Of a DNA stretch of 5,837 nucleotides, positions 1-5,837 are shown piece by piece. The DNA is from Acidobacteriaceae bacterium (GTDB taxonomy: Bacteria > Acidobacteriota > Terriglobia > Terriglobales > Acidobacteriaceae). The stretch's first letter is position 1. Each line of letters opens with the position of its first letter. The notes under the pieces are model-generated. The model was given only the letters and a program-made list of their open reading frames with translations. It did not search any database and was not told the DNA's origin. The DNA is taken from NCBI GenBank assembly GCA_003162255.1, contig PMMJ01000184.1, positions 300-6,136 of the forward strand. The letters run 5' to 3'. The position numbers were made by a program, and so were the translations under genes.

Positions 1-992
1 TAGAGCGTGCCCTGGGCGAGGAATTCCGCGCCGCCCGCTTTGGCCGCCTCGTAATCGAAGACCTCGATGAAGGCGGCGCCGATGATCTTGCGCTTCTTTT
101 CCGGATCGCTGACTCCCGCCAGCTTCCGCATGAAGCGTTCGGTAGCATCGACCGCAACCACGCGCAGCCCGAGATGGTCGCGCAGATTTTGCTGCACTTT
201 CTCAAATTCGTTTTTGCGCAGCACGCCATTGTTGACGAACACGCAAGTCAGCCGCGATTTTCCGGAAGCATCGCGCATAGCGCGATCCACCAGCACCGCC
301 GCCACGGAAGAATCGACCCCTCCGGAAAGCGCGCAGATAGCGCGACCGCTTCCGACCTGCTGTCTCACTTGCGCCACGGTCGCGTCGATAAAATGCTGCG
401 GCGTCCACGAAGGCTTCGCTCCGCAAATATTAAGCGCGAAGTTGCGCAAGATGTCCGAGCCCAGCGGCGTGTGGTGCACCTCGGGATGGAACTGCACCGC
501 CCACATCTTTCTCTCAACGTTTTCGATGGCTGCAACCGCGTCGGCAGTTTTCGCGGTTAGCCGAAACCCCGCAGGCAGCTCTTCGGCCGAGTCGCCATGC
601 GACATCCAGACCGCAAGCAGCTTAGGCAGTCCTTGAAAAAGTAGCGAGTCAGATTCTTGGATCTCGACCTGGGCGTGTCCATACTCGCGCTTAGCGGCCG
701 GCCGCACCTTCCCACCCAACGCGTACACCATGAACTGCAGCCCATAGCAGATGCCAAGCACAGGGATGCCAAGCTCAAAGACGTTCTTGTCCGCAAGCGG
801 CGCGTCGTTATCGTAAACGGAAGACGGGCCGCCCGACAGAATAATTCCTACCGGAGAGTAGCTGCGAATTTCTTCCAGGCTGGCATTGAACGGCAGCACG
901 ACCGAGAAAATCTTCTGTTCGCGGATGCGGCGCGCAATCAGTTGCGAATACTGCGCGCCAAAGTCGAGGACAACGATGGATTGGGTTTCCAC
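1..992 (-). CDS. guaA: GMP synthase (glutamine-hydrolysing), N-terminal 330 residues, cut by window edge
   Basis: GuaA converts XMP to GMP using ATP and ammonia released from glutamine, the last step of de novo guanine nucleotide synthesis in the cytoplasm. The reading frame stays open from the start at 992 to the left edge, giving 330 codons of a family that is usually about 510-525 residues long. An N-terminal class I glutamine amidotransferase domain (about 1-190) begins with IVVLDFGAQYSQ and carries the nucleophile Cys82 in GICYG, plus His169 and Glu171 in QFHPEVHHT, which complete the triad. The ATP-pyrophosphatase domain follows, with the PP-loop SGGVDSS at 223-229. The visible part ends at AQGTL, where the family continues toward its dimerisation domain, so about 190 residues lie outside. 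The GTG at 990-992 was chosen because it lies five codons before the conserved IVVLDFG; in-frame starts further upstream (GTG at 1043, ATG at 1079) would add a tail not typical of the family. No good Shine-Dalgarno precedes it. The gene lies 131 bp downstream of leuS on the same strand. Confidence 0.97.
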   Translation of the reverse strand, partial: METQSIVVLDFGAQYSQLIARRIREQKIFSVVLPFNASLEEIRSYSPVGIILSGGPSSVYDNDAPLADKNVFELGIPVLGICYGLQFMVYALGGKVRPAAKREYGHAQVEIQESDSLLFQGLPKLLAVWMSHGDSAEELPAGFRLTAKTADAVAAIENVERKMWAVQFHPEVHHTPLGSDILRNFALNICGAKPSWTPQHFIDATVAQVRQQVGSGRAICALSGGVDSSVAAVLVDRAMRDASGKSRLTCVFVNNGVLRKNEFEKVQQNLRDHLGLRVVAVDATERFMRKLAGVSDPEKKRKIIGAAFIEVFDYEAAKAGGAEFLAQGTL

Positions 993-1040
993 GGATGAGT
1001 GTCTCAGATCAGTGATTGAGTTGCAAATGGACGAAACAGC

Positions 1041-1068
1041 CACGAGCTTCGAGCTATGAGCCGCGAGC
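1041..1068. repeat. Degenerate heptanucleotide tandem repeat (NNNGAGC x4)
   Basis: On the plus strand the tetramer GAGC recurs exactly every 7 bases, at 1044, 1051, 1058 and 1065, giving units CACGAGC, TTCGAGC, TATGAGC and CGCGAGC. A fifth GAGC follows at 1074, two bases out of phase. The rest of the leuS-guaA spacer (993-1123) has further GAGC/GCTC words (1097, 1102, 1111) and a perfect 10-bp palindrome GCTTCGAAGC at 1083-1092. No stem followed by a T-run is visible on the minus strand, so I see no clear intrinsic terminator for leuS. The periodicity is read directly from the sequence; whether it has a function or is slippage-derived is unknown. Confidence 0.6.
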
Positions 1069-1123
1069 AACGCGAGCATTCTGCTTCGAAGCGTTCGCTC
1101 GGAGCCCGTAGCTCGCAGCCCTT

Positions 1124-3718
1124 TTATCGCACCACAATATTCACCAGCTTCTTCGGCACTACGATGACCTTCACCACCTGCTTGCCAGCAATGGCCGCTC
1201 GCACCTTCTCATCGGCGAGCGCCGCTTGCTTGATTTGATCCTCGCTGGCCCCCGCGGGCACCACCACCACGCTGCGCAACTTTCCGTTAACCTGCACAGG
1301 AATTTCGATCTCATCCTCCGCCGCCAGCGCCGGATCGTACTTCGGCCACGGAGCCTTCAGCAGATTGCCCGTCTCGCCCGTCATCTCCCACAATTCGTGC
1401 ACCAGATAAGGCGCCATCGGCGCCAGCAGGAGCGCGATGTTGCGCTGCACCTCGGCCAGAAGGGTCAGTGGAATCTCATCCCCTTTGACAAGAGCTCCGG
1501 TCGCGGGGCTTTGAGCGTCTTCACTTCCTAACATCCTACGGTTGGCGTCGTTCAGCAGCTCCATAATGGCCGAGATGCAGGTGTTGAAGTGCCAGCGTCC
1601 CTGGAAGTCGTCGGTCACACGCTTTATGGTCTGGTGAAGCTTGCGCTGCAGTCGCCGAGCCGAGCCGGTCAGAGGCGCCGACAAAGGAGCGCGCCAATCG
1701 GGGTCCTGCGGCTTCGCATGATTCTCGTAAAACCGATACACCCTCCCCAAAAACCGCTGAATCCCTTCGATCCCCGATTCCTGCCAGTCCAAATCGCGAT
1801 CCGGAGGCGCCGCGAACAAGCTGTACATCCGAGTCGCGTCCGCCCCATACCGCTCCACCATCTCGTCCGGCGACACGACGTTCCCCAGGTTCTTCGACAT
1901 CTTCGCGCCGTCTTTAATCACCATCCCCTGCGTAAACAGACGCTTCACCGGTTCGTCGTTCTTCACCAGCCCCATGTCGCGCATGAACTTCGTCCAGAAG
2001 CGCGAATAAATAAGGTGGAGAATGGCATGTTCCACACCGCCAATGTATTGGTCGATCGGAAACCAGTAAGCGATCTTATCGGAGTCAAACGGCGCCTTGT
2101 CATTGTGCGCGTCGGCGTAGCGATAGAAATACCACGACGAATCGACGAACGTATCCATGGTGTCGGTCTCGCGCCGCGCCGGCCCGCCACACTTCGGACA
2201 AGTAGTGTTCAAGAACGCCGGCACACTCGCCAGCGGTGATCCGCCCGCGAGCGTGATCGGCACCTTGTCCGGCAAAATTATCGGCAAATCTTTTTCCGCC
2301 ACCGGTACCACGCCGTCCTTATCGCAATACACCATCGGAATCGGCGTGCCCCAATAGCGCTGCCGCGAGATCCCCCAATCCTTCAGCCGAAAAGTAACGG
2401 TAGCCTTGCCAAAGCCTTTCTCCTCGGCAAGCGCCGACATCTTAGTAATCGCGTCCTCGCAGCTCAGCCCGCTGAACTCGCCCGAGTTCACCAGTATCCC
2501 GTCCATGGTCGTAAACGGCAGCGCTGGCTCCGCCATGGTTTCTTCCGGATCGCTCGACGACGGCAGAATCACCAGCCGGATCTCCAGCCCGTACTTCTTG
2601 GCGAATTCATAATCGCGCTCATCGTGCGCCGGCACGCTCATAATCGCGCCTGTGCCGTAGTCCATCAGGATGTAGTTCGCCACCCACACCGGCACCGCTT
2701 CGCCGTTATACGGATTCTTAGCATAGCGCCCCGTAAACACGCCATGCTTTTCGATGTTGCCGATATCGCCCGCTTCTTTAGCGCGGCGCTGCTCGGCGAT
2801 CAACTCATTCACCTTGACGCGCAGTTCCGCATCGCGGGCAATCATATCGACCACGATCGGATGCTCAGGCGCCAACTGCACCGAGGTCGCGCCATAGATC
2901 GTGTCCACGCGCGTGGTGAACACGGTGATGGTCGATCCCGCAGGTCCCACCGTTCCGCCCAGATCGAAATCCACCAGCGTGCCTTCGCTGCGTCCAATCC
3001 AGTTCTGCTGCATGATGCGGACTTTCTCCGGCCATCCCGACAGTTTCTCCAGATCGCGCAGCAACTCGTCCGCGTATTTAGTGATCCGCAAGAACCACTG
3101 TTCCAGTTCCCGCTGCTCAACCGGAGTGTCCTCATGCCGCCAACACATCCCGCCCACAACCTGCTCGTTCGCCAGCACGGTGCAGCACACGGGACACCAG
3201 TTCACCTTGCTCTTCTTGCGATACGCCAATCCCGACTCGTAAAGCTTCAGAAAAAACCATTGATTCCAGCGGTAGTAATCCGGAAGGCAGGTCGTAACCT
3301 CGCGCGACCAGTCATAAGCGAACCCAAGGCGCTTCATCTGCACCTTCATGGCCGCAATATTCCCCAGCGTCCACTCCTTCGGCGGAGTGTTGTTCTTGAT
3401 GGCCGCATTCTCCGCCGGCAGCCCAAACGAATCCCACCCCATGGGATGTAGCACGTTGTACCCGTTCATCCACATGTAGCGGGCCAGCGCATCGCCGATG
3501 GAATAGTTGCGCACATGTCCCATGTGCAGCGCGCCCGAAGGATAAGGAAGCATCTCCAAAACGTAATACTTTGGCTTCGTAGGATGAGCCTCGGCAGCAT
3601 AGAGCGAAGGATCGCTCTGCCATCGCTCAGTCCATTTCTGTTCAATGCGCTGAGCATCGTAACGCTCGTCGTTACGTTCTGGGCGCGCGGGAGGGATCGG
3701 TTTGTCTTCCTGTGCCAT
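1124..3718 (-). CDS. leuS: Leucine--tRNA ligase (leucyl-tRNA synthetase)
   Basis: LeuS is the cytoplasmic class Ia synthetase that attaches leucine to tRNA-Leu and hydrolyses mischarged products. The protein is 864 residues, matching the usual length (E. coli about 860). In order: catalytic HIGH motif HMGH at 65-68 inside PYPSGALHMGHVRNY; a Cys pair CPVCC at 175-179; the CP1 editing domain with FTTRVDT at 267-273 and HDERDYEF from 365, where Thr273 and Asp366 align with the E. coli editing residues Thr252 and Asp345; a second Cys pair CPKC at 507-510; the KMSKS loop, here KMSKN, at 606-610; an anticodon-binding helical region (about 690-790); and a C-terminal tRNA-binding domain with VQVNGKLR and the ending KLVNIVV. 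The ATG at 3718 was chosen because it gives the normal family N-terminus. The same frame stays open to a GTG at 3793, which would add 25 unconserved residues. No Shine-Dalgarno is seen before the ATG. Identification is secure; the start is likely. Confidence 0.97.
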   Translation of the reverse strand: MAQEDKPIPPARPERNDERYDAQRIEQKWTERWQSDPSLYAAEAHPTKPKYYVLEMLPYPSGALHMGHVRNYSIGDALARYMWMNGYNVLHPMGWDSFGLPAENAAIKNNTPPKEWTLGNIAAMKVQMKRLGFAYDWSREVTTCLPDYYRWNQWFFLKLYESGLAYRKKSKVNWCPVCCTVLANEQVVGGMCWRHEDTPVEQRELEQWFLRITKYADELLRDLEKLSGWPEKVRIMQQNWIGRSEGTLVDFDLGGTVGPAGSTITVFTTRVDTIYGATSVQLAPEHPIVVDMIARDAELRVKVNELIAEQRRAKEAGDIGNIEKHGVFTGRYAKNPYNGEAVPVWVANYILMDYGTGAIMSVPAHDERDYEFAKKYGLEIRLVILPSSSDPEETMAEPALPFTTMDGILVNSGEFSGLSCEDAITKMSALAEEKGFGKATVTFRLKDWGISRQRYWGTPIPMVYCDKDGVVPVAEKDLPIILPDKVPITLAGGSPLASVPAFLNTTCPKCGGPARRETDTMDTFVDSSWYFYRYADAHNDKAPFDSDKIAYWFPIDQYIGGVEHAILHLIYSRFWTKFMRDMGLVKNDEPVKRLFTQGMVIKDGAKMSKNLGNVVSPDEMVERYGADATRMYSLFAAPPDRDLDWQESGIEGIQRFLGRVYRFYENHAKPQDPDWRAPLSAPLTGSARRLQRKLHQTIKRVTDDFQGRWHFNTCISAIMELLNDANRRMLGSEDAQSPATGALVKGDEIPLTLLAEVQRNIALLLAPMAPYLVHELWEMTGETGNLLKAPWPKYDPALAAEDEIEIPVQVNGKLRSVVVVPAGASEDQIKQAALADEKVRAAIAGKQVVKVIVVPKKLVNIVVR

Positions 3719-3752
3719 AGATAAAGGATAGTGCGGTAGAAAGTAATCTTTG

Positions 3753-3758
3753 ATTTTA
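3753..3758 (-). promoter_or_regulatory. Candidate -10 element for leuS
   Basis: The minus strand reads TAAAAT here, five of six matches to the sigma-70 -10 consensus, in a locally AT-rich patch. It would start transcription near 3746, about 28 bases before the ATG at 3718. No convincing -35 lies at 16-18 bp; TTGGAC is only 13 bp upstream. If real, it also argues against the GTG start at 3793, which would lie upstream of the transcript. This is a weak call made by eye. Confidence 0.25.
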
Positions 3759-3784
3759 CAACGGTCAGGCTGTCCAATACGCTC

Positions 3785-3829
3785 AGGGCTCACGCGCGAT
3801 CAAACAGCGCATGGAAAGGCGGGAGCCCT
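3785..3829. repeat. 7-bp inverted repeat with 31-bp spacing in the leuS/aroF spacer
   Basis: AGGGCTC at 3785-3791 is perfectly matched by its reverse complement GAGCCCT at 3823-3829. The interval and the GC-rich flank to about 3880 hold no supported gene. The arms are short and far apart, so this could be chance. It could also be part of a dispersed intergenic element or a folded leader if a leuS transcript begins further upstream. The block lies inside the 244-bp spacer (3719-3962) separating the divergent leuS and aroF genes. Confidence 0.35.
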
Positions 3830-3912
3830 AGCCCGTCCAGGCCAAGCGCAGCCGCTGGTTCGAGGCGTCCATAAATCCATTTCCACACCCGCCGTCCTTT
3901 TCCGCCCTCCGT

Positions 3913-3941
3913 TTGCTCTGTCCCACCACGGACGCTAAACT
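3913..3941 (+). promoter_or_regulatory. Candidate sigma-70-like promoter for aroF
   Basis: TTGCTC (3913-3918, three of six matches to the -35 consensus) and TAAACT (3936-3941, four of six matches to the -10 consensus) are separated by the optimal 17 bp. Transcription would start around 3948, giving a leader of about 15 bases and placing the start point inside the near-palindrome at 3941-3960. The elements are weak individually; spacing and position are what support the call. Confidence 0.3.
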
Positions 3942-3960
3942 GAATATCCTGGGGTATTCA
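3941..3960. promoter_or_regulatory. 20-bp near-palindrome just before the aroF start (possible operator)
   Basis: TGAATATCC (3941-3949) and GGGTATTCA (3952-3960) form inverted arms of nine bases with one mismatch, around a central TG. The mismatch becomes a G-U pair in RNA. The element ends two bases before the aroF ATG, contains the GGGG run that is the only Shine-Dalgarno-like sequence, and overlaps the predicted transcription start. Either a repressor operator or an RNA hairpin masking the ribosome site would fit. It does not resemble the enterobacterial TyrR or TrpR boxes. The symmetry is seen directly; its role is inferred. Confidence 0.45.
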
Positions 3961-3962
3961 CT

Positions 3963-5027
3963 ATGCTCGTAGTCATGCAGGCGCTGGCCACCGAAGAGCA
4001 GGTCCGCGCCGTTTGCCAGAAAATCGAATCACTCGGATACCGCGCCCACTCCATGCCCGGCGCGCAACGCACCGCCATCGGTATCACCGGCAACCAGGGC
4101 GAAGTCGAGCCCGGCGCGCTCGAAGAAATGCCCGGCGTGCAGGAAGTCATCCGCGTCACCAAGGCCTACAAGCTAGTGAGCCGCGACACCAAGCCCGACA
4201 ACACGATCATCAAATTCCCCGGCTCAGCCGTCACCATTGGAGGCCGCGACCTCGCCATCATCGCCGGCCCCTGCGGCATTGAGAGTCGCGATCAGGCATT
4301 CACCATCGCCGAGCGCGTAGCCCGCGCCGGAGCCCAGTTCTTCCGCGGCGGCGCCTACAAACCTCGCACCTCTCCGTATTCTTTTCAGGGACTGGGCGAA
4401 GAAGGCCTGAAGATCATGGCCGAGATCCGCGACCGCTTCGGCCTGCTCATCGTCACCGAAGCTGTCGATTACGAATCGCTCGCCCTCGTCGACCAGTACG
4501 CCGACGTAATTCAGATCGGCGCGCGCAACATGCAGAATTTCTCTCTGCTCAAGCGCGCCGGACGCGCCCACAAGCCCGTCCTGCTGAAGCGCGGCATCTC
4601 GGCAACGCTCGAGGAATTTCTCATGGCCGCCGAGTACATCATGAGCGAGGGCAACTACAACATCGTGCTGTGCGAGCGCGGAGTCCGCACCTTCGCCGAC
4701 CACACTCGCAACACGCTCGATCTCAGCATTGTTCCCGCCGTCCAGCGCCTCAGCCACCTGCCCATCCTCGTGGACCCCAGCCACGGCACCGGCAAGCGCA
4801 ACAAAGTGACGCCACTCTCCCGCGCCGCCGTGGCCGTCGGAGCCGACGGTTTGATCGTGGAAGTCCACAACGATCCCGACCGCGCGCTCTCGGATGGCAT
4901 GCAGTCGCTGTTCCCCGATCAGTTCGACGCGCTGATGGCGCAGGTTAGGCAAATCGCGGCAGTCCTAGGACGCGGTGTCCCCGCATCGAATCACGTTCGT
5001 GCGGAAGCGACAAGTTCCGCCGATTGA
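3963..5027 (+). CDS. aroF: 3-deoxy-7-phosphoheptulonate (DAHP) synthase, class I-beta with N-terminal ferredoxin-like regulatory domain
   Basis: This enzyme condenses phosphoenolpyruvate and erythrose 4-phosphate to DAHP, the first step of the shikimate pathway to Phe, Tyr and Trp. The protein has 354 residues. Residues 1 to about 72 form the ferredoxin-like domain (MLVVMQ start, ending in KAYKLVSR), which in the Thermotoga maritima enzyme mediates inhibition by aromatic amino acids. The TIM-barrel follows with AGPCGIES (101-108), RGGAYKPRTSPYSFQG (128-143), QIGARNMQNF, LLKRG (207-211), DPSHGTGKR (271-279) and EVHNDP. The metal ligands Cys104, His274, Glu300 and Asp311 are each offset by two from the Thermotoga set (102, 272, 298, 309), so the enzyme should be active. 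About 15 extra residues follow the usual C-terminal end. The ATG at 3963 gives the family N-terminus; ATG at 3975 would truncate the first strand. The gene symbol is the common annotation for this subfamily; aroG or aroA(G) are also used. The propeller gene begins 52 bp downstream on the same strand. Confidence 0.95.
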   Translation: MLVVMQALATEEQVRAVCQKIESLGYRAHSMPGAQRTAIGITGNQGEVEPGALEEMPGVQEVIRVTKAYKLVSRDTKPDNTIIKFPGSAVTIGGRDLAIIAGPCGIESRDQAFTIAERVARAGAQFFRGGAYKPRTSPYSFQGLGEEGLKIMAEIRDRFGLLIVTEAVDYESLALVDQYADVIQIGARNMQNFSLLKRAGRAHKPVLLKRGISATLEEFLMAAEYIMSEGNYNIVLCERGVRTFADHTRNTLDLSIVPAVQRLSHLPILVDPSHGTGKRNKVTPLSRAAVAVGADGLIVEVHNDPDRALSDGMQSLFPDQFDALMAQVRQIAAVLGRGVPASNHVRAEATSSAD

Positions 5028-5079
5028 TGCTGCTCTGACCTGCATCTGATAATCTTTGCCTTCACCAGGGCTCTCCATT

Positions 5080-5837
5080 TTGCGAAAACTTCTCTTTATT
5101 GCTGTCCTCGTCCCGCTCGTCCTGGCCGCCGGCTGGTACTACTTCCACGAGCGCGCTCTCCCCGGTTATGGCCCGCTCTACCGAGAATTCGCATATGTAA
5201 CCAATGGCAAGAGCAACACGGTTACGGTTATCGATCTCCGCAGTTTCCGCCCCGTAAGAACTCTGCAGGTTGGCGCGGAGCCCACTGGAGTTGCCGCCAA
5301 TCCAAAGCGCAACGAAGTTTATGTCGTCAATGCCGGCTCTTCGAATGTCAGCGTGATTGATGCGGAGCGAAATAAGGTGGTCGCGACCATAGGAGTTTAC
5401 GGGCGTCCGTTCTTCATCGATGTTTCTCCCGACGGACACCGCGCCTACGTTGCCAATTCCGGGTCGGACAATGTTTCGGTGCTTGATCTTGACCATCGCA
5501 GCGTTGCGGCTACGCTTCATGTTGGCGGAAGTCCCGGCCTGGCCCGCGTTTCGCCGGACGGATCGACAGTCGTGGTCAGCAATCGCGCCGACAACACCGT
5601 CTCGATCATCGATACGGCGCGCCTCGCCGTGCGTTCCGCCATCGCTATCTGTATCCATCCCGAAGACATCGCCATCCTGCCTGATTCCAGCAAAGCTTTT
5701 ATCTCCTGTTCCGGATCGGGTCAGGTTGCGAGCATTGAACTCAAGAACGAACTCAAGAACGTCCAGAACGACAAGTTGCTCGCGCTCCTCGATGTCGGAC
5801 AGTCTCCCGTGAGCCTGGCGCTAAAACCCGACGGCGG
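5080..5837 (+). CDS. YVTN-family beta-propeller repeat protein, membrane-anchored or exported, N-terminal part
   Basis: The frame is open to the right edge, giving 252 complete codons without a stop. Residues 2-22 are a short basic start (RK) followed by a hydrophobic stretch, a signal peptide or N-terminal anchor; no lipobox cysteine is present. Then come blade repeats about 41-42 residues apart: AYVTNGKSNTVTVIDL (39-54), VYVVNAGSSNVSVIDA (80-95), AYVANSGSDNVSVLDL (122-137), VVVSNRADNTVSIIDT (164-179) and a diverged AFISCSGSGQVASIEL (206-221), with VSPDG turns between. This is the pattern of YVTN/YncE-like seven-bladed propellers, so at least two more blades should lie outside the window. 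Ligand and function are unknown; related proteins are extracytoplasmic binding or scaffold proteins. The start is the TTG at 5080, preceded nine bases earlier by AGGG; another in-frame TTG at 5056 lacks such a site, and a stop at 5050-5052 closes the frame upstream. Codons with third-position T (GTT, CTT) look more frequent than in aroF. Confidence 0.88.
   Translation, partial: MRKLLFIAVLVPLVLAAGWYYFHERALPGYGPLYREFAYVTNGKSNTVTVIDLRSFRPVRTLQVGAEPTGVAANPKRNEVYVVNAGSSNVSVIDAERNKVVATIGVYGRPFFIDVSPDGHRAYVANSGSDNVSVLDLDHRSVAATLHVGGSPGLARVSPDGSTVVVSNRADNTVSIIDTARLAVRSAIAICIHPEDIAILPDSSKAFISCSGSGQVASIELKNELKNVQNDKLLALLDVGQSPVSLALKPDG
5737..5760 (+). repeat. Perfect 12-bp tandem duplication inside the propeller gene
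   Basis: GAACTCAAGAAC occurs twice head to tail (5737-5748 and 5749-5760). The unit is in frame and gives ELKNELKN within the fifth blade, lengthening the loop between two strands by four residues. The identical copies suggest a recent slippage duplication. The following VQND also contains a similar CAGAAC word, so a third decayed copy is possible. Confidence 0.75.

Noticed and set aside
1589..2239. Plus-strand open frame of 216 codons opposite leuS
   Set aside because: Same reasons: fully inside leuS, Arg/Pro/His-rich, no domain, no ribosome site of note.
2624..3451. Long plus-strand open frame (275 codons) opposite leuS
   Set aside because: It is antisense to well-conserved leuS codons and its translation is rich in Arg, His and Pro without a recognisable domain, as expected of a shadow frame in GC-rich DNA.
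3850..3872. GGTTCGA resembling a tRNA T-loop in the leuS/aroF spacer
   Set aside because: The flanking bases do not form a five-pair T-stem and no acceptor or anticodon arm can be laid out around it.
3829..3873. 14-codon minus-strand mini-ORF (MDASNQRLRLAWTG) as a leucine leader peptide for leuS
   Set aside because: Only two leucine codons and they are not adjacent; no terminator/antiterminator pair follows, and the candidate leuS promoter lies downstream of it.
3719..3962. T-box riboswitch upstream of leuS
   Set aside because: No T-box consensus or specifier stem was recognised in the minus-strand spacer, and no terminator hairpin with a T-run precedes leuS.
4224..4952. Minus-strand open frame of 242 codons opposite aroF
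   Set aside because: The plus-strand frame has every DAHP synthase motif; the antisense translation is low in complexity and shows no family signature.
5062..5658. Minus-strand open frame of 198 codons opposite the propeller gene
   Set aside because: The plus strand shows regular YVTN repeats with a signal segment; the periodic antisense product simply mirrors those repeats.

Overview
The window holds four protein genes in two divergent pairs and looks like ordinary chromosomal housekeeping DNA from a moderately GC-rich bacterium. On the minus strand, leuS (leucyl-tRNA synthetase, complete) is followed by guaA (GMP synthase, cut by the left edge). On the plus strand, a feedback-type DAHP synthase gene (aroF, complete) is followed by a membrane-anchored or exported YVTN-type beta-propeller gene (cut by the right edge). 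No mobile element, phage gene, CRISPR array, rRNA or tRNA was seen.

The likely host is an acidobacterium or a similar soil bacterium. This is an inference from gene style only: GC-rich codons, weak or absent Shine-Dalgarno sequences, GTG and TTG starts, the Thermotoga/Bacillus-type DAHP synthase and the YVTN propeller. No lineage marker was available to confirm it.

Layout: 1-992 guaA (minus, partial, GTG start); 993-1123 a short spacer with a GAGC-based heptanucleotide repeat and a 10-bp palindrome but no clear intrinsic terminator; 1124-3718 leuS (minus); 3719-3962 a 244-bp divergent spacer with candidate promoters for both directions, a widely spaced 7-bp inverted repeat, and a 20-bp near-palindrome that ends two bases before the aroF start; 3963-5027 aroF (plus); 5028-5079 a short spacer; 5080-5837 the propeller gene (plus, partial, probable TTG start).

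Functionally, guaA makes GMP, leuS charges tRNA-Leu, and aroF commits carbon to aromatic amino acids. The propeller protein is probably a surface or periplasmic scaffold of unknown role. Apart from strand and proximity, nothing ties the four into one pathway. The most notable non-coding signal is the near-palindrome in front of aroF, which is well placed to control that gene. No convincing new biological system is visible.
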